Positions 34,800-44,860 of a stretch of DNA of 64,000 bases are shown piece after piece. Every line of letters begins with the position of its first letter. Position 1 is the first letter of the stretch. The stretch lies in assembly GCA_963971575.1 (NCBI GenBank), contig OZ020616.1, forward strand, positions 12,679,575-12,743,574, written 5' to 3'. Under the pieces are notes generated by a model. It saw only the letters and a list, made by a program, of their open reading frames with translations. It was not told the DNA's origin and made no database searches. A program made the position numbers and the translations under genes. The stretch comes from Liopterus haemorrhoidalis. Its lineage: Eukaryota > Arthropoda > Insecta > Coleoptera > Dytiscidae.

Positions 34800-36050
34800 T
34801 TTTTTATATAGAGGTATAGAACTTTAAAATGAAATAAAACACATAAAAATCGTGAAAATGGCCATGGTATTGGCTTTATTGGAAAGATAATTTCATGCCG
34901 TTAGTGTTTAAATACGATTTCGGGCATTTGGGCGGCTGCCTTAAATAAACCGTAATCTGGCAGTCCAATTTTCGACCACTTTTTACAGCAGCTGGGACCG
35001 CATGTCGACAATAACGTGGCGAATGTTGGCTTCCAAGTCACCCATCGTCTCTGGTTTATCGGCGTAGATTAGCGACTTCACATATCCCCACAGAAAATAA
35101 TCCAAAGGTGTTATTCCCACGAACTTGGAGGCCAATTCACAGGTCCATTACGCGAAATTATGCGCTCATCGAATGTTCCCTGCAATAAATCGATTTAGGC
35201 GCGCGCTCTGTGGCATATTGCGCCGTCTTGTTGAAACCACAGCTTTTCCACATTAATGCCATTCAATTGGGGAACGAAATAGTCAGTAATCATGGCTCTA
35301 TAGCGGTCTCCATTGACTAACGTTCTGGCCAACATTATTTTTGAAGAAATAAGGACCGATACGGTCACACCAAACAGTGACTTTTTGTGGATATAACGGC
35401 GTCTCAATAATGGCAAATGCGGCAATTTTGCTTGTTGAAGTAGCCCTTCAACCAAAAATGAGCCTTATCGCTGAATAAAATTTTGTGGTGAAAATGAGGA
35501 TCAAGAGCAATCTTATTTTCGGCCCATTCGCTAAACGTACAACGCACACGATGGTCATCCGGCTTCAACTCTTGCACGAGCTAGATCTTGTAAGCTCGTA
35601 TACCAAGATCTTTCCGCAAAATCTTCTATAAAGTTGATGAACACAGCTCCACTTGCTGTGCACGATAGCGAATTGACTCATTCGAGTCCTCCTCAATACT
35701 ATGCTCCACAGCAGCAACAGCTTCTTCGGTGCGCACTGTACAACGTCTCTGCGGATGCGTATTATCAGTTAGAATATGCGTGTTGCGAAAACGATCTATG
35801 GTTATTCGAATTACTTGCTCGGATGGACGATTATGTCGAAAATGGGCGTAGCGCACAGACAGTTTCGCGAAATGAACCACGATTTTCGATTGGCAAGCGT
35901 TGTTCTGGCGTATGTCAACCTGAGCACAAATCAGCTGCAGTTATCAAAATAGCCGTAGCTGGAAAGAGTGTTGCCAATTCGAAAAACAAACCTCTAAAAA
36001 AAAAATACACTTTATATTGTATACATGACCAAAAATTTACTTTACAACTT
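34800..36050 (-). pseudogene. rosa-type (DD41D) mariner transposase, degraded
   Basis: Minus-strand fragments: RPSEQVIRITIDRFR, TVRTEEAVAAVEHSIEEDSN, a frame break, FHHKILFSDKAHFWLKGYFN, KVTVWC, IGPYFFKNNVGQN, YFVPQLNGINVEKLWFQQDG, then PLDYFLWGYVKSLIYADKPE and LEANIRHVIVDMRSQLL. WFQQDGA.CH and PLDYFLWG are the second and third catalytic regions of D,D41D elements. At least four frameshifts or stops are present, and HRARA follows where a longer helix is expected. Termini were not convincingly found. It lies in the last FGF intron, opposite to the gene. Confidence 0.8.
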
Positions 36051-36111
36051 TCATTTTAAATAATTCTTATAATAAATACAAAACAATAAATATTTTTATA
36101 TAAATATTCAT

Positions 36112-36351
36112 TTATTTTTATTTATTTATTTATTTTAAATCGGCCTATTTCTGCAACGATCGCCGATGCCAGGGGGCGAGCTCCTACACCTGGATGAGGG
36201 GCGAATGATTGTGAAATGAGAGTAATGTAAACATATTATTCTCGCCCGAATAATATCACCAACGGAGAATCGAACTACCGACCGCTCAATCCAGACTGTA
36301 TTCCACCAGTCCAAACTGCACGACCTAATGCGCTCGGCCACTCCGTTGACT
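36112..36351 (-). mobile_element. tRNA-derived SINE with perfect 13-bp target duplication
   Basis: On the minus strand the head gtcaacggagtggccgagcg resembles a type II (Ser/Leu-like) tRNA: A box gtggccgagcgcatt, long variable region, B box ggtagttcgattctccg. A ~100-bp body ends aaataggccgattt, followed by an (AAAT)n tail. The 13-bp tataaatattcat flanks it at 36099-36111 and 36352-36364. It lies 430 bp upstream of the last FGF exon. Confidence 0.9.
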
Positions 36352-36780
36352 TATAAATATTCATATGCCCGCTTCTTACTAACATACAAATGTGCTCAAT
36401 GGTGCAAAGACAAACAGAAAAATATCTTTAAGTCATGTCGGCTGCTCAGCCCAGACTGGGAAGAAAAACCCCTCTGTCGAAGTACATGGCGCAATCTAGT
36501 GACAAACGGACGCGTATAGAGCGTGTCACACTGGTACGCAATAAACGCAAATCCAAACCCCAGATGCTGTGTCGAGAACGCGCACTTATCACGCCTCTAA
36601 TGCCACCATGAAATTCAAACTTTCAAATATAACACCACGCCTCTAACCCCTGTTGCGCCTGTGACTCCACCATGAAAATGATACTTAATAGTTCTGCTGC
36701 CATAAAAAAACATTGTTTAACATTCTTTTGCTCGCTCGTTTTCGTTTCCCTTAAAATTAATAAACTTTTTTCTTTTACAG
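36352..36780. other. Intron end before last FGF exon
   Basis: No repeat was recognised. It ends ttttcttttacag, a strong acceptor. Confidence 0.4.
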
Positions 36781-37122
36781 AGAAATCCAAAAGATTGTTC
36801 ACTGTGTACATTCAAAGAAAATATGACGGAGTTAGGATTCCATACATACCATTACCTAGATAAAGCAGGAAGAGAACATTACCTGTCATTCAACAGAAAA
36901 GGAAAGTACTATAACAACGACACCAAGTCACCAAATCTAACAAATCCGCCAGAGCTAAAATTTGTATTGTTCCTTAAAATTAAAGCTAACAACTATTCAC
37001 CAATACCAAAACGACATCATCATGTTCGTCATCAAAAACATATATGTGGAGCAGGACGAGCAGGAAGAGGAAAAAAACACCAATATAAACTAAGAGGAAG
37101 CAGGGTTGCAATGAGTCCTTAA
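36781..37122 (+). CDS. FGF gene, last exon (end of beta-trefoil and basic tail)
   Basis: Phase 0 entry from AL of the previous exon; stop TAA at 37120-37122. The reading RNPKDCSLCTFKEN covers the conserved Cys/Phe-Glu region. FHTYHYLDKAGREHYLSFNR followed by KGKYY matches the FGF signature in which ..Y.TY.S.....WYVALNRKGxP is followed by a basic, heparin-contacting segment. ELKFVLFLKI fits the last strand (..A.FLP.). A further ~38 residues rich in His, Arg and Lys (RHHHVRHQKH, GRAGRGKKHQ) form a C-terminal tail, plausibly binding heparan sulfate. NNDTKS and NLTNPP hold possible N-glycosylation sites. Expected to act as a secreted ligand of an FGF receptor. Confidence 0.9.
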   Translation, partial: RNPKDCSLCTFKENMTELGFHTYHYLDKAGREHYLSFNRKGKYYNNDTKSPNLTNPPELKFVLFLKIKANNYSPIPKRHHHVRHQKHICGAGRAGRGKKHQYKLRGSRVAMSP

Positions 37123-37403
37123 GTTGAAGTGAAATAATGAATGAAGAATAAAAAGGCATAATCTGATGGATTATGTAGCAGTGCCTTCCAATGACGCACC
37201 ATGGAAGCAATTCAATCGATTACTAAATGTGCTTCGATGTAGCAATGTTTGGTGTGTTATATGTCAGCCTTAAGGATTTTTGCTGGATTCAACAAATATG
37301 ATCAATACGTATAAAGACTAAACAAATCGGTATCGAAACTAAAAATATAACAAAGGATATCATAATCTTGTTGATTATTTCAGATTATGGTTGTTCAAAA
37401 ATT
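37123..37403 (+). other. Probable 3' untranslated region of the FGF gene
   Basis: The sequence after the stop is AT-rich; an aataaa motif occurs at 37147-37152, only 25 bases after the stop. The real polyadenylation site cannot be fixed from sequence. Confidence 0.4.
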
Positions 37404-37965
37404 GTGAAGTGTAAATTTTCACACATTTTAAAATTTCGTAGGTGTCTAGCAAGGGACAGTTTTGGGGCATGATCTTAACAGTAGTTGTGTTATTTTTTTT
37501 TTTTTTTACTTTTTGTCTGTCAAGCTTTCATGCTCTAGTCATTCAGATGTAAACTAAATTTTCCACCTTTCAGAGTTTCGTAGCTATCTGTACTATTTCA
37601 GTTGTGCATTTCACAAATTTACTGGATTTCGTAGGAACAGTAAAACTCGAAAGCGCGATAAACTTCTACGCATAGGGGCCTTTAACAGGCTAAAAACGCC
37701 AACAAAACCTTATCAAAGGTTTTTCACCCATTTTAAAATTTTGTAGGTGTCTAGCAAGGGCAAATAGCAAATACCCCAAAACTGGGGGTATGATTTTAAC
37801 AGTAGTTGTGTTATATTTTTTTACTTTTTGTATATCAAGCTTTCGTGCTCTAGGTATTCAAATGTGAACTAAATTTTCCACCTTTCAGAATTTCGTAGCT
37901 ATCTGTACAATTTCAGTTGAGCATTTCACACATTTCTGGGTTTCGTAGGCACAATAAAACCTTGC
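37404..37965. repeat. Two-unit tandem repeat related to the terminus of repeat R
   Basis: Units about 37422-37650 and 37721-37952 share atttcgtaggtgtctagcaa, gtcaagctttcatgctctag and cctttcagagtttcgtagct. The first starts with gtgaagtgtaaattttcaca, like the end of repeat R. Each unit contains several cacattt..tttcgtaggt submotifs. Confidence 0.65.
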
Positions 37966-38125
37966 GAGTGTTTTGTGAGACGAGCAATTTTTTTTATAAA
38001 TCAATAAAAAAAAACTTATTAAACAAGCGAGTAGTACGTATACACTCTGTCTGCAGAGCGTCGCGTGATCATAACTGAGCTGTTGGTTCTCTCTCTTACT
38101 GCGGGATTGTAGGTGGTCGTCTCCC

Positions 38126-38530
38126 ATGCTCGGTCTCAAGAGACAAAAGCAATTGTCATTGGATAGATTCCTTGTTAAAGTCGCACAAAACGAAAAAGAT
38201 TACAGTGAGCCAACAGACAGTAGTAATTCCGTAAGTTATATTGAAGGACGACTTTCAATACACAATAAACCTCCTCCTGCTCACTTCTCTCTCGTTCTCC
38301 TCACACCAGCCATGATTCTTTTAAAAGGTAAAGTGCAGGTTAATTTGTTTTATGTATTTTTACTTTTTATTTCATTAATCATTTTTATATGAATATTTTT
38401 GGGTTGTGGAACGAATCATCTGAGTTTCCTTTATTCCGTATGGGAAAATTCAGTTTGATATACGAGTGCTTTGGATTAGAAGCACGTTTTCGGAACGAAT
38501 TATGCTCGTAATCCAAGGTTTTATTCTATT
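38126..38530 (+). mobile_element. Tigger-like element, 3' part
   Basis: The frame from 38126 reads LKRQKQLSLDRFLVKVAQNE; QLSLDRFL resembles the QxxLxxFF PCNA-binding tail of Tigger transposases. After the stop, tatacgagtgctttggatta and ggaacgaattatgctcgtaa, then ccaaggtttta, fit the 3' end sequence typical of Tigger-related elements. The DDE part is missing. Confidence 0.55.
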
Positions 38531-39479
38531 TAGTATGACATAAAATATTTGCAGTAATCACATCAAAATCAAGAAAATAAAAAATTCATTTTGTCGTCCA
38601 TTAATCTAAGTATTACAAACTTTTAGTATCCCACATTTATCATTTGATATCCCACTACATATTTTTTTGATAATTTTTTCGTCTAAAAATCCGATTTAAA
38701 TTTCGGTTGTACTTTTCCGATTCATTTCAATATATATTACTCTAAATTTAGTTACTCTAAAGGACTTTAAATATCTCTTGGGCCCTTTCTAAGGTGGTGA
38801 AATATTATGAGTCATGGGTAGCTATATAGTACCTAGAAGTGTTACCTTCAAAGATACCTACGTAAAAAAGAACATTATAAATCCTCCGAGTTAGAATTAT
38901 GTTTTTAAGAAGTCAGTCAAATTTATCAGTAAGCAAGAATGCCATCCAAGCTAATTTGTTATTATTTCATCGTTATATTACTATTATTTTAGTAAAATTC
39001 ACAAAATTTGTTTGGTTTACCCGCTTATCTGAAATCGTAAGATCTAGTTGAATCCAGCACTTGTCTTCACTAGCAATCACGGTCTGCAATAAGTGAACTG
39101 TATTAGGTATAAGCAGTGATTTGACCAGCTGAAGACGAGATATTAAAAGTTCCTTAGCCAACCGTTGAAGCGGTTATATGATTTTGCTGTCGATGTAAAC
39201 ACAAAATGTCGTAATTGCACAGAAAACAACAAAAAACTCGTAAAAAGGCAAAAAAAAGATTAGTGTTGATATACTAGATACTCACAAGTTCTTCAAATTT
39301 TTATGAACGAGTGGTGTTCATTTTGGCATCCAAGAAGAGAGAAAAAAGTACCAGTAACCTGTACCACGTAACACCTGGAAAATATACTTGTTATCACCAT
39401 GCTGAATATAATCCAGTTTACAAACTTCAAAGAGATTCGAGAGATTTCAAAGACATCAAAAAATGTATCCAAATTTATG
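38531..39479. other. Non-genic stretch
   Basis: No clear feature. A minus-strand frame at about 38973-39161 (VIASEDKCWIQLD) hints at a decayed mariner (..TGDEKWI..), too weak to call. Confidence 0.3.
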
Positions 39480-39780
39480 CACGATATTCATTTCTACACC
39501 TGAAGAAAATGCTTCAATTTTATCATTTTTAAAGCTATATCGTCAAATCTTTTTGCTGAACACAGCAAAAGAAAAAATCATCCAAATTTTTGAACGATAT
39601 TCATTCTAGCACGTGAAGAAAATGCTTTAATTTTATCATTTTTAAAGCTATATCGTCAATTATTTTTGCTGAAGACAGCAAAAGAAAAATTCATCCAAAT
39701 TTTGGCATCATTCTGGCACGTAAAGTAAATGCTGCAATTTATAATTTTCGAAAAGATATCGTCAGAAATGTTGTTAAAGA
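39480..39780. repeat. Tandem repeat, ~112-bp unit, about 2.7 copies
   Basis: Units begin near 39502, 39615 and 39722 and share gaagaaaatgctt.aatttt, tttaaagctatatcgtca and acagcaaaagaaaa. The third unit is more diverged. Confidence 0.75.
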
Positions 39781-40600
39781 CACTAAGAAAACCGTGATGA
39801 GTGTTCTTCTGGTGCAGTGCATAAGAAGAAAGTCTTCTGAGCTATAAATATTACTCGATAATACCAGTATGATACACAAATAGTATTGTGCTGGTCAGCA
39901 TTATAGATAAAGATGACAGATGGAGTAAAAGAATAACAGAATTGTGATAAAGACATAAGAAAAAGCCTAGCTAATATGATCGAAAGACTCAGTAAAAAAG
40001 AAGAAGATAAGGCGAATAAAACGCCAGTAAACTAAATAGGAGGATGACCTAATAAAAGTCTACCAATTACCAATCTAAAGCCCAAAGCAGACAAGAATGG
40101 TCCAGTTCAGACACTTAGTATTGGGTTTTAAACTGTTAAAACCTTTTTGTTGACGACACCAAGAAAATATTACGTTATTATATTTTCGTGGTTCTACTTC
40201 TGATACAGTGCCCAAGAAGTCTACTCTGTAAAAAGTACTCTATTGGTTGAAGAAAGTACCACAAATACCACTATTTAATAATATAATAATAATGTCACCT
40301 TTTTGCTGAAGACACCAAGAAAACCGAATATTGAATTGTACATCTTATTTTTAAAAAAATATAGCAACTAGTCATCGTTGCTGTCCGCCAGAAATTTAAA
40401 CTAACTAAAGAAAATGATTCCAGTGACGACAATGATGACAGTTCAAACAATAAAAGACCGACTGAAGTAGACAGGTCATATTAAAAAGATAACAGCATCA
40501 GAACCTGCAAAAAACTTATATCTGGACAACGAATGGGAAAAGGAGAGTTGGTAAACCAAAAACCAGGTATTCGGACTAGATTGAAGAATAAGTTGGTTGC
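39781..40600. other. Diverged repeat-like stretch between two tandem arrays
   Basis: Motifs such as gaagacaccaagaaaacc recur, suggesting degenerate relatives of the flanking arrays. No gene. Confidence 0.35.
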
Positions 40601-40619
40601 ATAGGACAGGGTAAGATAA

Positions 40620-41045
40620 AAGCAACCTGTTTTGCAAAACCAAAACCCTTTCTGGGTTGTGCCAGTTTTGATGAATAAATCAGAAGCAAATGTTTTATGT
40701 TCAGAAATCTTCTAATCTGTAACATACTCGCTATCACCAATATGCTGATGAGGATTAAAACAACCTGTCAAACCAAGACCCTTTCTGGGTTGTCGTGCGT
40801 CTGTTGATGATATACAAGAAAACCAAGACAAATGATTTAAGTTCAAATGTCTTTTAATCTGTAACATAGTCGCTATCACCAATATGCTGAAGAGGATGAA
40901 AACAACCTGTTTAGCCAAACCAAACCAAGACACTTTCTGGGTTGTTGTGCTTTTGATGATATACAAGAAAACCAAGACAAATGATTTAAATTCTGATGTC
41001 TTCTAACTGGAACTCGCTATCACCAATATGCTGAAGAAAATGCCT
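40620..41045. repeat. Tandem repeat, ~142-bp unit, three copies
   Basis: The motif cgctatcaccaatatgctga occurs at 40729, 40871 and 41014, giving a 142-143 bp period. Units also share aacaacctgt, aagaccctttctgggttg and tacaagaaaaccaagacaaa. The minus-strand 87-codon frame across it is a by-product. Confidence 0.85.
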
Positions 41046-41898
41046 CTAATTTATAAATTTGGCAACGACTTCGTGAGTACCTATTCGCTAATGACACTAA
41101 AGACTTTTATATTTATTTTGGCGTGATTTCCAATGTGAATTTCTTCGTAGATGGTTGTTTTTTGTGCGATTACGTCATGTTGTGTATTCGGTTCTGCTGC
41201 TTAATGCCGTTTTTCGCTCCGGACAGTGTAAAGACCCCCAAGTGATGAGTGACAGTGACCGAATGAGGTGTTATACGCGCGCGATGTTTTTGTATTATTA
41301 CGTATACCATGTATGTGTATAGCCAGTCAATGGATATCGTTATTAATAGTATTAATAATTATTTTCTATCAACCCTATGGGTTCTTTAATTTACCTTAAA
41401 GAGAAGTATTCGTTTTAGAAAACAGCGAAGAAAAAAAAAAAGAAGCTAAATATTAAAATATTTTTTACATGATTTTAATTGAAAATTGCCAAATTTTATT
41501 TTTGATTTCTTAAATTTTTGGGTTGTAACTTTGTGGTAAGATGCTTACTAATAGAGCACAACAACGTGGGTTTAGTTCAGTTGAGACTGAGTCGACTCCT
41601 AAACTGACTTTACAGTATCGACTTTGAGTTTAAACTTAATGTTATTCGCGGATTTTCCACATTCGCGGGTATCCCGTTAACGTTATCCCCACGAGTTTGA
41701 AGGGTCGACTGAATTTCTAGATGGTCTTTAATGTTAAAAAAAAAACATAATTTTCACATAAAGATTCAACTTCCGATACTGTGTAAGTCAACCAAGGGTC
41801 GTATCAGCTTCGAGTAACTTATATTTTAAAATGAGTACCTATTTATTCAGGGATAATAGGGACGGTCTAAACACCACGCTAACCACGTGACTTATATA
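41046..41898. other. Non-genic stretch
   Basis: Nothing recognised. Confidence 0.3.
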
Positions 41899-42446
41899 GG
41901 GGAAGCCAGGGCATAATGGGCACCTTAATAAAATCTTAAGGGATATCGTAAAAAAATTCTAAATACTTTTATTCATAAGATGATTTATTGTTTAATTATT
42001 AGACAGTAAAACAACTTAAAAAAATAATAAAATAAAAGTTATGACGATATAAAAAAAGCTTCCTTCTGCTCATTTTGCCCCCGTGTTGGGCCAAATTGAG
42101 CATGGGCGGGGTATAATGGGCAATTAGCTAAAATCTGGCGCAGAATGAACACACGTAAGTGCATTCCTCATCGCTATCATCTTCTCCAGCGTAAGAACAA
42201 TGTGCCCACTTGCCACATGCTCTGCACTGGAGAAATCAACGTCTGGATATGTGTGAAAAATATATCAACACAGCAAAAAATACGTTTCACCAATTTACAA
42301 AATGTAAACGCCAGCTCTCAATCGTACAACCACTCTCGGAAGACACTAGTGAAGTAATGAACGTGATGGAATGCACCCAAACATGGCGCCATGCTTTAAC
42401 AGGGAGCCCGTTATACCCCGGGAGCCCGTTATGCCCCGGCTTCCTC
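41899..42446 (-). mobile_element. Non-autonomous pogo-like element with a zinc-finger exon remnant
   Basis: Inverted termini ggggaagccagggcataatg and its right-hand counterpart (complement gaggaagccggggcataacg) with TA at 41897-41898 and 42447-42448. Length 548 bp. On the minus strand, after an acceptor-like ttgatttctccag, the frame at about 42124-42228 reads QCRACGKWAHCSYAGEDDSD then EECTYVCSFCARF and stop. This is a Cys/His finger (C-x2-C...W-x-H-x-C...C-x2-C) of the kind at the C terminus of some insect pogo-like transposases. No DDE domain remains. Confidence 0.7.
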
Positions 42447-43068
42447 TAGTACCGGTGGTTGAAAACAAAGCTTATCGTCTCTGCCCTGTTAAGTTTTGTA
42501 TTATTTTAATTTTGAATAGTACTATAATTACTAGTACAAACCAGTTTTTTATTTTTATTTATTTATTTATTTATTTTTTCTTCGCTGTTTTCTTAAAATC
42601 AAGTTATTCTAACTTTGCTGTATTATGATTTACGACAAAACAATGTAAAAGTTTTTTGCAAATAGATAATTTATTTATAATGTAGAGCTCTCTTTGTTAA
42701 TGCAATTTAAAATTGCTATAATTATTATTAAAAATATTCGTAAATTATTCAATAAAAAAACCAAAATGTAATATTTTCGTAAAAAGAAGCCCATGTAAGT
42801 TTGAGATTGCAGATTTTCTATTTTTGTACATTTTTTCATTATTTCCCAAAACACACAAACACGAGAAAAAGCAGAAATTTTAAATATTTTTTGCAAACTA
42901 AAGATATTCCAATAACAGTAAGACTAATTTTATGACATAATAGAACAAAACATAACATAAATGCAATATGATCGAAAAATGTCACTTCAAAAGCCTGAAA
43001 TTTCTTTTTTTTTTTAAATTATGTTGGTAGAGACATTGGCAAGTTTAGAGTTGTGTTTAAAAAAAATA
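42447..43068. other. Non-genic stretch
   Basis: Contains a (TTTA)n run at about 42550-42580. Nothing else recognised. Confidence 0.35.
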
Positions 43069-43732
43069 CAGGCAGACTTCAATATACGCGGCGTATGCGC
43101 CGCAGTTTCGTTCCTAGGATAACCAGCGTAAACCGAACTGGCGTAAAATGAACTTATAGTGAGGGTATAGAGTTAGGTTCCAAGTAAATAAACAATAGAT
43201 ATAAAGGGTATCTATAACGTTATTTTATTTGACTTAGTACTTGTTGACTCGTACTTAGCGTTTACTTCTGTAGATTGCTGAGCAGATTGTTAAATTTCAT
43301 CTGCATTTTTCATAATGGTAGTAACAGTTGAAGGTGGTAAATTCATTATCCTGCAGACATCGGGACGTTTTCCTCCATTTTTTATTCGTCTAAGAACTTC
43401 CATCTTCTTCTGAAGGTAAATAGAAATTCTAGTCCTTTTATGTCCATCTTCAGTTAGCATTTCCTTTTTCCTCCTTACCCTTTTATATATGTGTATGCAA
43501 AAAACACCTATTTTATAGAAACAAAGAAACTAATTTAATTGCGAATAACTAAACTAGATATACGCCAGACGTGTAGAAGGATACTTATATGCGATGATAC
43601 TAGAGCGCCAGTCCAGTTGTCGCGGTACTTTCCCGATCAGATCGGGGAATCCCAGTTGTACGATAGATAATTCTGTGTAGACGCAAAAGTGAATCGGCGT
43701 ACATCGAACTGGCATATATTGAGTTCTACCTG
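43069..43732 (-). mobile_element. Non-autonomous Tigger element
   Basis: The left terminus caggcagacttcaatatacg and right terminus (complement caggtagaactcaatatatg) are inverted repeats starting CAGG, typical of Tigger, with TA on both sides (43067-43068, 43733-43734). It is 664 bp long, with only the N-terminal part of the transposase. Confidence 0.8.
43290..43460 (-). pseudogene. Tigger transposase N-terminal (CENP-B-type) HTH fragment
   Basis: From ATG at 43460: MLTEDGHKRTRISIYLQKKM, then EVLRRIKNGGKRPDVCRIMN and LPPSTVTTIMKNADEI and TAA. The pattern (I.LE.K..IL..IE.G.KR.DV.R.F.LP.STV.TI.KN...I) is the psq-like HTH at the start of Tigger/CENP-B proteins, which binds the element's termini. 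The frame is open from before the Met to the stop; the second HTH and the DDE domain are deleted. Confidence 0.78.
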
Positions 43733-43741
43733 TATTTGTAA

Positions 43742-44050
43742 TACGAGGGTTGCTTCTTTAGTTTTGGCGGATAACGAGGAAAACAACAAAATTTGTTTAT
43801 TTAATATTCTTATTGTTTTTCAAAATACTCACCTTCATGTTCAATGCACTTTTTTCTTCGGTGAAACCAATCCTGAAAGCACAATCGTTCAGGTGTCACC
43901 TCGAAACGATATTGTCGTAGGCTTCGATCGCCGCTTCATAGCTATTAAATATTAATCCGCGCATTTTATCTTTTATAAAAGGAAAAGGAAGAAGTCACAA
44001 AGCGCTAAATCGGGACTGTAATGCAGATGAATTATATATTCCACTTCTGA
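43742..44050 (-). pseudogene. mariner-like transposase C-terminal fragment and terminus
   Basis: Minus strand: YSPDLALCDFFLFPFIKDKM, RGLIFNSYEAAIEAYDNIVS, then after a frame break ECTFRIGFTEEKS-like and LNMKVSILKN readings. YSPDL..CDFFLFP is the third-Asp region of a mariner. An end-like sequence acgagggttgcttctttagt lies at 43743, directly beside the Tigger element. The upstream (N-terminal) part is missing. Confidence 0.65.
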
Positions 44051-44509
44051 AGCGGTCAGGAACTTTATTTCAAAGCAACGTTACTCAGTAGCAACTAACT
44101 AGTAACCTTTTACAGAATCGAACCGAATACTATCAGTACGTTCAAAGAACGAATCAACTGTTTTCTTGCCGGTTCTCGTTGTACTTTTTACTGATTTGTC
44201 TTCGTCTGGAAGACCCAGAACTCTTATTAAAATATATTCCAAAAAAACTCATCTTTCACTCTTAACCAATCCATCTTAACCATCCGAGTCTGACTCCTCG
44301 AAATCTCGTGTTCCCGCGTCTCCCGATGTTGCTAACTCTAGTTGTCTCGCTGTCAACTAGAGCGCGTTACTCATACCCTTTACAATAATTAAAATTTATT
44401 TAGGTTTCTCGTTATCAGCGGCGGTTCTAGCTATTAAAATCTGGGGAAGGGTAGGAAATATTTGAGGAGGGCACCATTTTTTATTGTTATTAATACTCAT
44501 GAAAATAGA
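44051..44509. other. Non-genic stretch
   Basis: Nothing recognised apart from a ggcggttctagctatt..ggggaaggg segment near 44420-44455 that precedes the minisatellite. Confidence 0.3.
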
Positions 44510-44860
44510 TGACCTAAAAGAAAGGTCCTCACTTTTAAAATACAAGTGAAGACCTGAAAAAAGGTCTTCACTTTTATAATACAAGTGATGACCTTACAAA
44601 AAAAAAATCGTCACTTCTATAATAAAAGTATTGACCTTAAAAAGAGGTCCTCATTTCTAAAATACAAATGACGACCTAAAAAAAAAGGTTTTCCTTCTAT
44701 AATACAAGTGATGACCTAAATAAAATAAAAACAATAAAGTCGTCACTTCTAAAATACAAGTGAAGACCTAAAAAAAAATGGCATCACTTCTATAATACAA
44801 ATGATGACCTAAAAAAACGGTCCTCACTTCTAAAATACAAATAATGACCTGGGGGGGGGG
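44510..44860. repeat. Minisatellite of ~40-bp hairpin units, about eight copies
   Basis: Units begin near 44524, 44563, 44606, 44645, 44687, 44748, 44789 and 44819. Each reads ggtcctcacttctaaaatac then aagtgatgacc and an A-run. The start (ggtc.tcactt) and end (aagtga.gacc) of each unit are inverted repeats, so each unit is a potential 11-bp stem with a ~9-base loop. A poly-G run follows at 44851-44860. Confidence 0.85.

Noticed and set aside
35634..36059. 141-codon + strand frame
   Set aside because: It is antisense to the rosa-type pseudogene and shows no family resemblance.
40712..40975. 87-codon minus-strand frame
   Set aside because: It runs across three 142-bp tandem units and has no recognisable domain.
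44510..44860. CRISPR-like interpretation of the hairpin array
   Set aside because: Units are head-to-tail with A-rich linkers and no unique spacers.
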